Source: Spongiibacteraceae bacterium UBA5047 (GTDB taxonomy: Bacteria > Pseudomonadota > Gammaproteobacteria > Pseudomonadales > Spongiibacteraceae). Taken from it: a DNA stretch of 27,042 bases. The translations under genes were made by a program, and so were the position numbers. How positions within the stretch are numbered: position 1 is the stretch's first letter; each line of letters starts with the position of its first letter. The DNA lies in the NCBI GenBank assembly GCA_002415025.1, contig DIBR01000032.1, forward strand, positions 1-27,042, read 5' to 3'. Under the pieces are notes generated by a model. The model was given only the letters and a program-made list of their open reading frames with translations. It had not been told where the DNA came from and made no database searches. Shown in pieces: positions 16,268 to 23,325 of the stretch.

Positions 16268-17513
16268 CAATCTCTTTGGCCAGTGCTTCGAGCGCTGCGG
16301 TTTGCTCTACGAGTGCGTTCACGGCGTCAACAATCAGCGCTTTGCCTCGGCTATTGCCTTCGGCGATCATCTGATCGAATTTCATTGGGGGTTGGCTGAA
16401 TTCAGCGGCCTGCACCAGCGCGTTGGTTTTCGCCACGCTATCGTTCATGGCCAGACGCAAGCGCTCGAACGCCTGGGGTGCTTTTGCTTTTGCGATGCCG
16501 GCCAGCGACGGCCCGCCAACGCGGTCGCCGTTGATGCGCTGATATTGCCCCATAAACAGGTTCTGCATTCCCAGCGTATTGTAGTAGTGCGAATAGTGCG
16601 TGTTATCGCTGAAGCAATCGTGTTCGTCTTCGGTGGAGTTCGCTTCCAGCGCAACCTTCATTCGCTCACCGGCCAATTCGCCCAGTGACAACGAACCAAT
16701 GCTGAACACAATGTTGGTCATTACCTGTTCGGGAGACAGGTTTATGTATTTGGCATGGAGGTCGCCGCCTTTCTGCCAGCGCGCGCTCATGTCTTCCAGA
16801 TCTTTAACCAGCAAGGTAGTGGCCGCCTGCAAATAGTCACGGCGGCGCTGGCAATGGCCGTGGGTGCAATTCTCGCCCACGGCAAAGTCGGTGTAGGGGC
16901 GCTCTCCGGCACCGGCAGCGGTACCGTTTAAATCCTGCCCCCACAACAGAAATTCAATCGCGTGGTAGCCGGAGGCGACGTTCGATTCCGAGCCGGCAAA
17001 TTCGTGCAGTGATTCGATCAGCTCCGGCGTAATGTTGCGGGCATCAATTTCCTGACCACCAATCTTGAGGACCGGGTTGGCGATGATATTGAGTTGGGCG
17101 CCGAGGTTGCCCATTTCATGAAAGTAGTCGTCGGCCACATAATCAATCAGCCCCTCATCCAGCGGCCAGCTGTTGAGTTTGCCTTCCCACTCGTCAATTT
17201 CGGGGTTGGCAAAGCGAAAGGTTTCACTCTGCTGATAAGGCACGCGGGCTTTGCGCCAGGCGGCGCGAGCCTTGGCGAGACTTTTTTCAGAAGGCTTTTT
17301 CAACAGTGTGCCAACGCTGGATTGCAGCTCGCGTGCTGCAATCAGGGAGTCTTCATACACCGCAGCGGCCAGTTGAATATAGGTGTCGTTGATGGATTGT
17401 TCCGAAGTGGATGGTTTTGTATTGGATGCTTCTGTATTGGAAGGTACAGCCGCAGAGGCCACGCTTGTCGCCAGGCTGAGCAGAACGGCAAAAATCATTT
17501 TTGGCGCAGGCAT
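16236..17513 (-). CDS. Imelysin family protein (M75), periplasmic
   Basis: A 425-residue exported protein. The signal peptide is Sec-type (MPAPKMIFAVLLSLATSVASA, residues 1-21, cleaved before AVPS). The GxHxxE motif is intact: G182-Y-H184-A-I-E187, followed by FLLWGQDLNG. The C-terminal half also keeps the usual imelysin features (YNTLGMQNLFMGQY, RVGGPSLAG). Family members are iron-regulated periplasmic or outer-membrane proteins linked to iron uptake; some are called IrpA or IcmP. I chose ATG 17513, with GGAG ten bases before it; TTG 17522 would sit too close to that site. It is the first gene of a five-gene minus-strand operon, 36 bases from the -10 box of a Fur-box promoter. Confidence 0.92.
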   Translation of the reverse strand: MPAPKMIFAVLLSLATSVASAAVPSNTEASNTKPSTSEQSINDTYIQLAAAVYEDSLIAARELQSSVGTLLKKPSEKSLAKARAAWRKARVPYQQSETFRFANPEIDEWEGKLNSWPLDEGLIDYVADDYFHEMGNLGAQLNIIANPVLKIGGQEIDARNITPELIESLHEFAGSESNVASGYHAIEFLLWGQDLNGTAAGAGERPYTDFAVGENCTHGHCQRRRDYLQAATTLLVKDLEDMSARWQKGGDLHAKYINLSPEQVMTNIVFSIGSLSLGELAGERMKVALEANSTEDEHDCFSDNTHYSHYYNTLGMQNLFMGQYQRINGDRVGGPSLAGIAKAKAPQAFERLRLAMNDSVAKTNALVQAAEFSQPPMKFDQMIAEGNSRGKALIVDAVNALVEQTAALEALAKEIDVDHSGALAF

Positions 17514-17549
17514 GTAACGCAAACTCCGGGTGCAATATAACGAGGCGCT

Positions 17550-17578
17550 ATTGTACGGTTAATGAGAATTATTCGCAA
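17550..17578 (-). promoter_or_regulatory. Sigma70-type promoter of the imelysin/multicopper-oxidase operon
   Basis: On the minus strand TTGCGA (17578-17573) and TACAAT (17555-17550) are separated by exactly 17 bases, a close match to the sigma70 consensus. The predicted transcript starts about 30 bases before the imelysin ATG. A Fur box covers the -35 and half of the spacer, so iron-bound Fur would block polymerase. Confidence 0.8.
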
Positions 17579-17579
17579 T
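17561..17579. promoter_or_regulatory. Fur box
   Basis: AATGAGAATTATTCGCAAT contains the 7-1-7 inverted repeat TGAGAAT-T-ATTCGCA. This compares with the Fur pattern TGATAAT-n-ATTATCA, matching six of seven and five of seven positions. It lies over the -35 region of the operon promoter, a usual place for repression by iron-loaded Fur. Confidence 0.8.
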
Positions 17580-17583
17580 TAAA

Positions 17584-17612
17584 GCCGGCGTCCATTGTGG
17601 CTGGCCGCCGGC
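17584..17612 (-). terminator. Probable terminator after the CBS-domain gene
   Basis: GCCGGCG (17584-17590) and CGCCGGC (17606-17612) form a seven-base GC stem with a 15-base loop. Read on the minus strand it is followed by TTTAATT. It lies 18 bases after the stop of the CBS-domain gene and just before the Fur-box promoter, insulating the two transcripts. Confidence 0.5.
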
Positions 17613-17630
17613 AATGCAGCGCTGTCGCTC

Positions 17631-18245
17631 TTAGGCGATATCTTTGTGGCAATAGAGGCTGTTGAACACTTCCTGAAAGCTTGAGGCCCGATGCCGGATA
17701 TCGATGGGTACTTGCAGAACCCGCGCGATATCGCCCGCGCTAATGATGCCGAGTATCTGCTGAGTTGCAGTGTCTACAACCAGAATGTGCTGGCTGCCCT
17801 GATGCTGGAGTGTGGTCAGTACGTCGCCAATAGTGCTTTTCAGAACATCCGCCTTGCGCAGGGCTGCCAGCCGGGTGGTTGGCGTCATGATGTCGCGTAC
17901 GTTTAGATCTTTCCGCGACAGCCCTTTTTCAAAAGCTTCGGTTAATACTTTTCTGCTCTCCAGTGTGCGCGAGTCGATAACACCCAGCAAGTTGTGGTCG
18001 TCGGAGCTGACCAGCGCCAGACGGACATGCATCCTTTTCATGATCGTGGTCGCGGTATCGAGGTCGGTATTGGGTTCAATGCACAAGGGTGACTTGCCGG
18101 AAAAGAACGTAGCAACAAGATAGGCCGGCGTATCAAGGTTAAGTGTGCCGGCCGGCTCTGTATATCCGGGCAGGGTGTAGCCTTCTGCAGCAAGTGTTTT
18201 GAGTTCGTGGTGCTTTTTTGAACGTTTGAAATCGATGTTGTTCAT
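17631..18245 (-). CDS. Two-CBS-domain protein
   Basis: A 204-residue cytoplasmic protein. After about 50 residues without a clear domain come two CBS repeats, roughly 52-110 (SPLCIEPNTDLDTATTIMKRMHVRLALVSSDDHNLLGVID) and 117-182 (RDIMTPTTRLAALRKADVLKS...HILVVDTATQQILGIISAGDIARVL). CBS pairs bind adenosine ligands such as AMP, ATP or SAM and usually act as energy sensors or regulatory modules; no effector domain is fused here. GAGGAG stands before ATG 18245. Nothing nearby shows a clear target. It is transcribed away from a 720-base region that holds only one small predicted gene. Confidence 0.88.
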   Translation of the reverse strand: MNNIDFKRSKKHHELKTLAAEGYTLPGYTEPAGTLNLDTPAYLVATFFSGKSPLCIEPNTDLDTATTIMKRMHVRLALVSSDDHNLLGVIDSRTLESRKVLTEAFEKGLSRKDLNVRDIMTPTTRLAALRKADVLKSTIGDVLTTLQHQGSQHILVVDTATQQILGIISAGDIARVLQVPIDIRHRASSFQEVFNSLYCHKDIA

Positions 18246-18363
18246 GGGGTTCTCCTCATGCGGCCCCCGCTTTCTCGGGAGCCAGGTAATTCGCTATTGT
18301 CTGATTTGGCCGCATCACCGGAAGGCTGCGGTCAGTTACAGGTAAAGATGTGTAACGGAGTAA

Positions 18364-18726
18364 TCAGACGAGAGGAGGCGCGCGACCTTGAGGGCGTAGG
18401 TAATAAACGCAAAGTTGGGAGTGAAGCGCGTGGCTGGTGGGTTGTGCCGGGTTTGCCCGGTGTTGATGAAGCCCCTTTGACGCGAGAGTGACGTCAGTGC
18501 TTTCAGAGTCGCTGTCCGAAGAAAAGCTTTCGGCCAAAGCGTTGTCACTCTGATCAATAGCACTAAGACTTTTGTGTGCATCGAGAGCTGAGTGCCCGGG
18601 TGTTGTCGCTGGCAGGCTGAGTAAGCCCACGAAAGCAAGCAGCAGCAGTAATTTAGAGCCGATAGAACCCGACCCCGTAAACATTGGGGGTGCTGGTTGC
18701 GGTGGTTGGCATGAATCGTTCGGCAT
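18364..18726 (-). CDS. Small putative secreted protein, unknown function
   Basis: A possible gene of about 120 residues in the otherwise empty stretch 18246-18965. After a Pro-rich start it has a clear hydrophobic signal-like segment (SKLLLLLAFVGLLSLPATT), then an acidic Ser/Asp run (SSDSDSESTD), then a His- and Pro-containing end (YYLRPQGRAPPLV). The start is uncertain: ATG 18726 has AGGAG 13 bases upstream, an in-frame TTG nine bases earlier is better spaced, and ATG 18684 starts closer to the hydrophobic core. Other reading frames here look random. I recognise no family. Predicted role: small periplasmic or membrane-bound protein. The flanks 18246-18363 and 18727-18891 show nothing convincing beyond this. 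Confidence 0.45.
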   Translation of the reverse strand: MPNDSCQPPQPAPPMFTGSGSIGSKLLLLLAFVGLLSLPATTPGHSALDAHKSLSAIDQSDNALAESFSSDSDSESTDVTLASKGLHQHRANPAQPTSHALHSQLCVYYLRPQGRAPPLV

Positions 18727-18891
18727 GTGCTGCAAGCTACTCCTGGTGCACATTTCTGTCAACGAGACAGCGTCGGAATTACGCTGTCACGCTTGAAATG
18801 ACTTTCGCAGGGCAGCGCAAAATGCGGCCGCCGCGCGGTAGAGCGCTACAAAAGTGTTGAGTGCCGGATAAGGTGTGGTTGCATCAGACTA

Positions 18892-18905
18892 TGTAATCGT
18901 TTACA
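18892..18905. promoter_or_regulatory. LacI/GalR-type operator upstream of the sulfatase
   Basis: TGTAATCGTTTACA is a 14-base palindrome with central CG and a single mismatched pair (T opposite T). Even spacing with a central CpG and TGTAA/TTACA arms is typical for LacI-family regulators. It ends 60 bases before the sulfatase start. TTTACA in its right half could serve as a -35. No LacI-family gene is in the window. Confidence 0.5.
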
Positions 18906-18965
18906 AGTATGAGCGAATAATTGCGCCACTATGATAATAAGCCGCTACGACAATAAGAGGTAATT

Positions 18966-20414
18966 GTGCGCCGATTTCTGAGATTTGTTCTGCACGGTCT
19001 GGGTTTTGTGCTGTTCGCGTTGTTACTTGTGGTGGCGTATGCCGGGATCAAAATTGCTGTTTATGAGCAAAAGGATGACGCCGAACATCTAGCCGCAAAG
19101 TCAGACTACCTTCGCACTCTTGAAGCATCTGCCAGGCCTGAACGCGCGCCCAATATCATTTTCGTGCTCTATGACGATCTCGGGCTGGGCGACTTTGGTC
19201 ACACCGGGGCGAAGCAGATTGAAACCCCCAACATCGATGCGCTGGCCGCAGACGGGGTGCAGTTGACGCAATTTTATTCCCCGGCCCCGGTTTGCACTCC
19301 GGCACGTTTTGGCTACCTAACCGGACGCTATGCCGAACGGGGTGGTCTGTCGCATGTGGTTTTCCCTCAGGGGCACCCGATTAGTCGCTATCTGCAATTT
19401 GCTGGCGCGAACACCCGTATTCCCGCACACGAAATCACCTTGGCAGAGATATTGAAATCTGCCGGTTATCGTACCGGAATGGTGGGTAAGTGGCATTTGG
19501 GTGATTACGGCGATTCGCTGCCGAACAAAATGGGTTTCGACAGCTTTTTCGGGCCGCTATACAGCAACGATATGAAACCCTTTGCCCTGTACCGCAATGT
19601 ACAGATTGCAGAGCCTGCACCGTTTGATCAAACGCGGTTAAGCCAGACATACACCGAGGAGGCTCTCGCTTTCATAGGCGAGGGTCATCAACCGCCATTT
19701 TTTCTGTATCTGGCGCACAGCTTTCCGCATATCCCCTTGCATGTTCGCCCTGATCTGAAGGGCCAATCACGCGCCGGTTTGTACGGTGACGTGGTTGAAG
19801 AACTCGATGACGGAATCGGTGAGCTGGTTTCTCACTTGGAACAAACCGGTCAACTCGAGAATACACTTATTATTCTCACCTCAGACAATGGCCCCTGGTT
19901 TCAGGGGAGCGCGGGCCCGGTTCGCGGGCGCAAGGGCGATGTGTTTGAAGGAGGTATGCGGGTTCCCTTTATTGCCTACTGGGCAGGGCAGCTGAAAGGC
20001 GGACGGGTCGAATCGGCGATGGCGATGGGTACGGATCTGGTGCCAACTGTTCTCGATATTCTGAAGATTCCCCCGCCAGCCGACAGAGTGCTCGATGGAA
20101 AAAGCCTGCTGGGCGTTCTGGAGCGCGGAGAAGAATCGCCGCACGAATTTCTTTACTACCTCAGCGGCAAGGTACTCGCGGTGCGTGACGCACGCTATAA
20201 ATACGTACGCAAACGCGGCATTGGCTATCATATGGCGGGGCAAAACTTCAGCTTTGCCATACCGCGTGGTCCCTGGTTATTCGATTTTCTGACGCAGGAG
20301 CGTGAAGACTTCGACATCACCGCGCACAGGCCGGCGGTGGCGCAAGCGCTGGCCGCAGAGCTTACGAGATTTGACGACGCATTCCGTCAAAACCCCCAAG
20401 GCTGGACGCAATAG
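18966..20414 (+). CDS. Type I sulfatase (arylsulfatase family), exported or membrane-anchored
   Basis: A 482-residue sulfatase. The formylglycine signature is C110-T-P-A-R114, a Cys-type site that needs maturation by FGE or an anSME. Metal-binding residues are D70-D71 (YDDLG) and D307-N308 (SDNGPW). K175-W-H177 (GKWHLGD), SFPHIPLH and RKGDVFEGGMR complete the active site. An N-terminal hydrophobic segment (FVLFALLLVVAYAGI, about residues 14-28) gives a signal anchor or signal peptide. It starts with GTG 18966, with AGAGG five bases before. It hydrolyses a sulfate ester outside the cytoplasm, likely from an algal polysaccharide, steroid sulfate or aryl sulfate. The LacI-type palindrome upstream points to sugar-linked induction. 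No maturation enzyme is in the window. Confidence 0.92.
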   Translation: MRRFLRFVLHGLGFVLFALLLVVAYAGIKIAVYEQKDDAEHLAAKSDYLRTLEASARPERAPNIIFVLYDDLGLGDFGHTGAKQIETPNIDALAADGVQLTQFYSPAPVCTPARFGYLTGRYAERGGLSHVVFPQGHPISRYLQFAGANTRIPAHEITLAEILKSAGYRTGMVGKWHLGDYGDSLPNKMGFDSFFGPLYSNDMKPFALYRNVQIAEPAPFDQTRLSQTYTEEALAFIGEGHQPPFFLYLAHSFPHIPLHVRPDLKGQSRAGLYGDVVEELDDGIGELVSHLEQTGQLENTLIILTSDNGPWFQGSAGPVRGRKGDVFEGGMRVPFIAYWAGQLKGGRVESAMAMGTDLVPTVLDILKIPPPADRVLDGKSLLGVLERGEESPHEFLYYLSGKVLAVRDARYKYVRKRGIGYHMAGQNFSFAIPRGPWLFDFLTQEREDFDITAHRPAVAQALAAELTRFDDAFRQNPQGWTQ

Positions 20415-20445
20415 GGCTGGACGGAATAGGGCTGGACGGAATAGG
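20401..20445 (+). repeat. Three tandem 15-bp repeats over the sulfatase stop codon
   Basis: GCTGGACGCAATAGG (20401-20415) is followed by two copies of GCTGGACGGAATAGG (20416-20430, 20431-20445) and a broken start of a fourth. The first unit contains the sulfatase TAG (20412-20414). The unit length is a multiple of three, so each copy repeats the stop codon in frame. Confidence 0.95.
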
Positions 20446-20463
20446 GCGGGGCGATGAGCGCTG

Positions 20464-21477
20464 CTATCCATCGTGATTTTTAGCCAGCAATCGCTGCATA
20501 AATTGTGCGCGCTCCTGCTTGTCTACTTCCCGCAGTCGTTCGAAGCTTACTCCCTGCCCGGGCGCTGCAGGCTCGAAGCGAATGCCCCACAGCGGACGCT
20601 TGCTGGCCGGGTCTATCGCATAGCGAAAGTCGCCCACAAAGCGGTCAGCGTTTTTCTCCAGCGGTGGATAGCGAAACACCCATCCGTCTGAAAAGCGGGT
20701 AAAGCGCTCGATATCCTGTGCCAGTTTGCTGCCCGCCGGAGCAAGCGAGCCTGCGGGCAGCCGTGCGACCTGCTCGCCGGTGAACACAGTGCTACTGCCA
20801 ATCGGTGGTAAACGTACCGCGATTGCATAAAACCGTTCGCCATCATCAACCAGGCCGCGCCACAAAATAAGGTTGGCGAAGGAGGGTTTGGCGACCACTC
20901 TCTGGCTATTGATTGAGTGCTCCACCGCCCACTCAGTCACTGCCTGTTCAGCGCGGTGGTGTTGCCAGCCACCAAAGCCCAGATAAAGTGAAACCCAGAC
21001 AAGGGCGAGTGTTATCAACTTTGCCGATTGCTGCCAGGCAGCGGCGCCGAGAAGCAGTAGTAGCGGAACAGTAAACAAGGGATCGATCACGCTGATCCAG
21101 TTGAGCGCCGCACGATGATCCGAAAAAGGCCAGCTCAGGTGAGTGCCGTAGGAGGTGAAGGCATCCAGTATGCCGTGGGAGACATAGCCCAAAAAACAAA
21201 ACAGATAGAGCTGGACAAATCGCAGACGTGTGCGCATGAACGGCCACAGAGCCCCTGCGACCAGCAACGCGCCGACCGGAGCAAAAGGAATGGCGTGGGT
21301 AAAGTGGCGATGGTAATCAATAAACAGCAGGGCGTCGTGTGGGGAGCGGATGAGGACATCCAGATCCGGAGCCATACCGGCCAGCCCGCCGGCAACGGCA
21401 GCCTCACGCATTTTTTTGCCGCGGCCACCCGCCTGCGCCCAAAGACTGCCGAATGCCGCTTGTGAAATAGGGTCCAT
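20464..21477 (-). CDS. YdjM-like membrane-bound metal-dependent hydrolase family protein
   Basis: A 337-residue integral membrane protein of the YdjM/DUF457 type. The N-terminal half has the family blocks GMAPDLDVL, YHRHFTHAI and GYVSHGILDAFTSYGT, whose Asp and His residues would bind metal, between hydrophobic segments (about 65-82, 92-108, 135-150, 155-170). The C-terminal half is soluble, with about 160 residues that YdjM itself lacks. GGGAG lies six bases before ATG 21477. The biochemical role of the family is not well known; membrane-lipid hydrolysis is assumed from the motifs. It is convergent with the sulfatase, only 49 bases apart. Confidence 0.85.
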   Translation of the reverse strand: MDPISQAAFGSLWAQAGGRGKKMREAAVAGGLAGMAPDLDVLIRSPHDALLFIDYHRHFTHAIPFAPVGALLVAGALWPFMRTRLRFVQLYLFCFLGYVSHGILDAFTSYGTHLSWPFSDHRAALNWISVIDPLFTVPLLLLLGAAAWQQSAKLITLALVWVSLYLGFGGWQHHRAEQAVTEWAVEHSINSQRVVAKPSFANLILWRGLVDDGERFYAIAVRLPPIGSSTVFTGEQVARLPAGSLAPAGSKLAQDIERFTRFSDGWVFRYPPLEKNADRFVGDFRYAIDPASKRPLWGIRFEPAAPGQGVSFERLREVDKQERAQFMQRLLAKNHDG

Positions 21478-21574
21478 CTGATACTCCCGCTACAGAAGCG
21501 GGTATCGTGCAGTATTAGTAAAGGAAAATCACCCCGAGGGGTTCATCGCTGCTCTGGCTGAATAGCCGGCAGCT

Positions 21575-21790
21575 TTATTCAGGAAAGGTAATACGCAGCT
21601 TTTCACTGGCAAACTCGATAACATCGCCAGCGACAATTTTCTTTCGTTTTTGGGTTTCTACCTGCCCGTTGACCCTGACCATGCCTTCGGCGACGGCGGT
21701 TTTGGCCTCTGCGCCGCTGCCGGTGAGGCCTTCAAACTTTAGGATCTTGTAGAGTTCGACGGGCTGCTTGTTGATTTCTACATCTCTCAT
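21575..21790 (-). CDS. S4-domain RNA-binding protein (YbcJ family)
   Basis: A 71-residue protein that is almost entirely an S4-like RNA-binding fold. LYKILKFEGLTGSGAEAKTAVAEGMVRVNGQVE is the alphaL motif, followed by KRKKIVAGDVIEF. Length and motif match YbcJ of E. coli, a small cytoplasmic RNA-binding protein with no settled function. No strong ribosome-binding site is seen before ATG 21790. It lies between the YdjM-like gene (97 bases on) and the terminator of the small Lys-rich gene, so it is probably its own unit. Confidence 0.88.
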   Translation of the reverse strand: MRDVEINKQPVELYKILKFEGLTGSGAEAKTAVAEGMVRVNGQVETQKRKKIVAGDVIEFASEKLRITFPE

Positions 21791-21849
21791 GGCGTGGACT
21801 CGTTACCGCAGGTTGAACAGGTGGGTAGGAAGGCGTTGGTGCTGGAACA

Positions 21850-21880
21850 ACGCCCCCGCACGTACTTGGTGCGGGGGCGT
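21850..21880 (-). terminator. Strong hairpin terminator after the 31-residue gene
   Basis: ACGCCCCCGCAC (21850-21861) and GTGCGGGGGCGT (21869-21880) form a perfect 12-base stem with a seven-base loop. On the minus strand TTGTTCC follows. It starts seven bases after the stop of the small Lys-rich gene and separates it from the S4 gene. Confidence 0.8.
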
Positions 21881-21887
21881 AATGATA

Positions 21888-21983
21888 TCAGGCTTTCTTG
21901 GCGGCTTTTTCGGCGCGCTTTTCCTTCAGGGTTTTTGTAGGTTTCTTTTTCACTTCCTTCTTCTTGTCCATGCCTTTTGACAT
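21888..21983 (-). CDS. Small Lys-rich protein of 31 residues
   Basis: The reading frame encodes MSKGMDKKKEVKKKPTKTLK followed by EKRAEKAAKKA. AGGAG stands six bases before ATG 21983, and a strong terminator lies seven bases after the stop, so this is very likely a real, separately expressed gene. About 14 of the 31 residues are Lys or Arg, giving a highly basic, probably helical peptide. I recall similar MSKGMD...KKKPTKTL...EKRAEK peptides in Pseudomonas and relatives, but no function is known to me. Possible roles are RNA or ribosome binding. It is below the usual cutoff of gene finders. Confidence 0.8.
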   Translation of the reverse strand: MSKGMDKKKEVKKKPTKTLKEKRAEKAAKKA

Positions 21984-22148
21984 GACGTTCTCCTGACTTA
22001 TATCAATCTGAGCAAGCCGTGTGGCGACTGAGGTTCAGAGCCTCAGCTTCCTGCAGTTTACGCCTATCTGAAATGGGCTGTGAAGATGCCTGGCCAAGCA
22101 AACAACGATATTCTTATACGGAGAGGGTCTGGCAGACTTTCGGCAGCG

Positions 22149-22175
22149 ATACGCTGGCGGAGTGTGCCAGCGTAT
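22149..22175 (-). terminator. Perfect 10-bp hairpin after the MBL-fold gene
   Basis: ATACGCTGGC (22149-22158) and GCCAGCGTAT (22166-22175) pair perfectly around a seven-base loop, 30 bases after the stop of the MBL-fold gene. There is no T-run, so termination is plausible but unproven. The rest of 21984-22205 holds nothing I can support. Confidence 0.45.
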
Positions 22176-22205
22176 GGGGTGTGACTGTCTATCGCAAAAT
22201 TGCAG

Positions 22206-23267
22206 CTAGAGACTGTAATCCTGCCTGACGATCTTGTCGCTACCCGCAGGGAGGCTGAAGCCCACCCCGTCCTCGCCGATGGTGTATTCGCTGAATATCT
22301 TGTCAGCGCCATTCAAATACAATGATTTCTGCCCCGGAATCACCATCGGTGGCACGATGTGGTAGTAGAGCAGATGGCCAACGCCGGCATCGCGCGCGGT
22401 TTCAGCGGCTTCTACCGGGCTGGCGTGATAGTCCAGAATATCGTGAGTTACCTTGGCCATTACGGTATTGCCGGTTTTTTTGGCGACCGAGTTCATCAAG
22501 CTCACCAGATTGGGTGACAGGGCTTCGTGAACCAAAAGGTCAATGCCCTTGGCGAAGCGTGCGATATTGTCTGACTTAATGGTGTCGCCGGTAATCAGCA
22601 GGGAGCGGCCCTTGTAGGTAAAACGATAGCCCACAGCAGGCTCTACGGGGGCATGGTGTACTGCCAGAGCTTCTATCGTCAGGTCGGTATCCTGAACGAG
22701 GGTGGCCAATACGCCGTCCTCGGGTTTTTCGAAAGCTCGAGCCTGCAAACCCGCGCCGCTGGTTGGTGCCACGGCGTCGCCGTGATGTTCATGCCGGTAA
22801 GTGAAGTCGTACTGGTAGGCCTGATTAAAACCGGCAACTACATTCTCTACACCCTGCGGTCCAAACACCGGAAGCGGGCTGGTATTCGCGCGGCTGGCCC
22901 AGCGCAGGGTCGCCATTTCACCCAATCCATCGATATGGTCTGAATGAAAGTGCGTGAGAAAGACGGCCTCGATGTCACCAATGTTAAAACCCATGCGGCC
23001 GATATTACGGGTGCCATCGGTACCGGCATCCACGACAAACATGCGTTGGCCGGCGATTACCATAACGCAGGGCCCCGAGGCATTGGGAGCCGGCATCGGA
23101 CCTCCGGCGCCGCACAAAGCGAGGTGCAGACCATCGTCCAGCTCGGCGAGTCGATCAGCGGCCAGGCGCGCCTCGATGCCTTTCTCCATGATCTTGCTGG
23201 TAAGACCTGCGGGCATGCAGCCTGCAAGGCCCAATGCCAGGGCTAAAGTCATCAGTCGGGTAAACAT
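22206..23267 (-). CDS. Metallo-beta-lactamase-fold hydrolase, lipoprotein
   Basis: A 353-residue protein with a lipobox (ALGLAGC, Cys17), so probably a periplasmic or surface lipoprotein. The metal motif is H106-F-H108-S-D110-H111-I-D-G, the HxHxDH of MBL-fold hydrolases. Later metal ligands are likely the Asp in ITGDT, a His in LLVHEA and the His in YYHIVPP. The arrangement resembles RNase Z/arylsulfatase/phosphodiesterase-like members rather than beta-lactamases. The start is ATG 23267 or the GTG three bases upstream, both behind GGAG. It lies 54 bases downstream of the TonB receptor on the same strand, so the two may be co-transcribed and it may hydrolyse what the receptor imports. The substrate is not known. 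Confidence 0.85.
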   Translation of the reverse strand: MFTRLMTLALALGLAGCMPAGLTSKIMEKGIEARLAADRLAELDDGLHLALCGAGGPMPAPNASGPCVMVIAGQRMFVVDAGTDGTRNIGRMGFNIGDIEAVFLTHFHSDHIDGLGEMATLRWASRANTSPLPVFGPQGVENVVAGFNQAYQYDFTYRHEHHGDAVAPTSGAGLQARAFEKPEDGVLATLVQDTDLTIEALAVHHAPVEPAVGYRFTYKGRSLLITGDTIKSDNIARFAKGIDLLVHEALSPNLVSLMNSVAKKTGNTVMAKVTHDILDYHASPVEAAETARDAGVGHLLYYHIVPPMVIPGQKSLYLNGADKIFSEYTIGEDGVGFSLPAGSDKIVRQDYSL

Positions 23268-23295
23268 CACGTGAAGCTCCGATAGTGTGTTGTTA

Positions 23296-23325
23296 TTTGT
23301 CAGTGCTTAGTTTGTCAGTGCTTAG
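23296..23325 (-). repeat. Two tandem 15-bp repeats over the TonB-receptor stop codon
   Basis: TTTGTCAGTGCTTAG occurs twice in direct succession (23296-23310, 23311-23325). The second copy contains the receptor's TAA on the minus strand (23322-23324), so the first copy repeats an in-frame stop 15 bases further on. It has the same unit length and same placement as the repeat at the sulfatase stop. Confidence 0.95.

Noticed and set aside
20277..20471. Minus-strand frame with repeated RPALF units
   Set aside because: The repeat comes from the 15-bp tandem duplication after the sulfatase stop; it overlaps the sulfatase end and has no start-site support.
22019..22228. 69-codon plus-strand frame in the gap before the MBL-fold gene
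   Set aside because: No ribosome-binding site, no motif, and it runs across the hairpin at 22149-22175 and into the MBL-fold gene.
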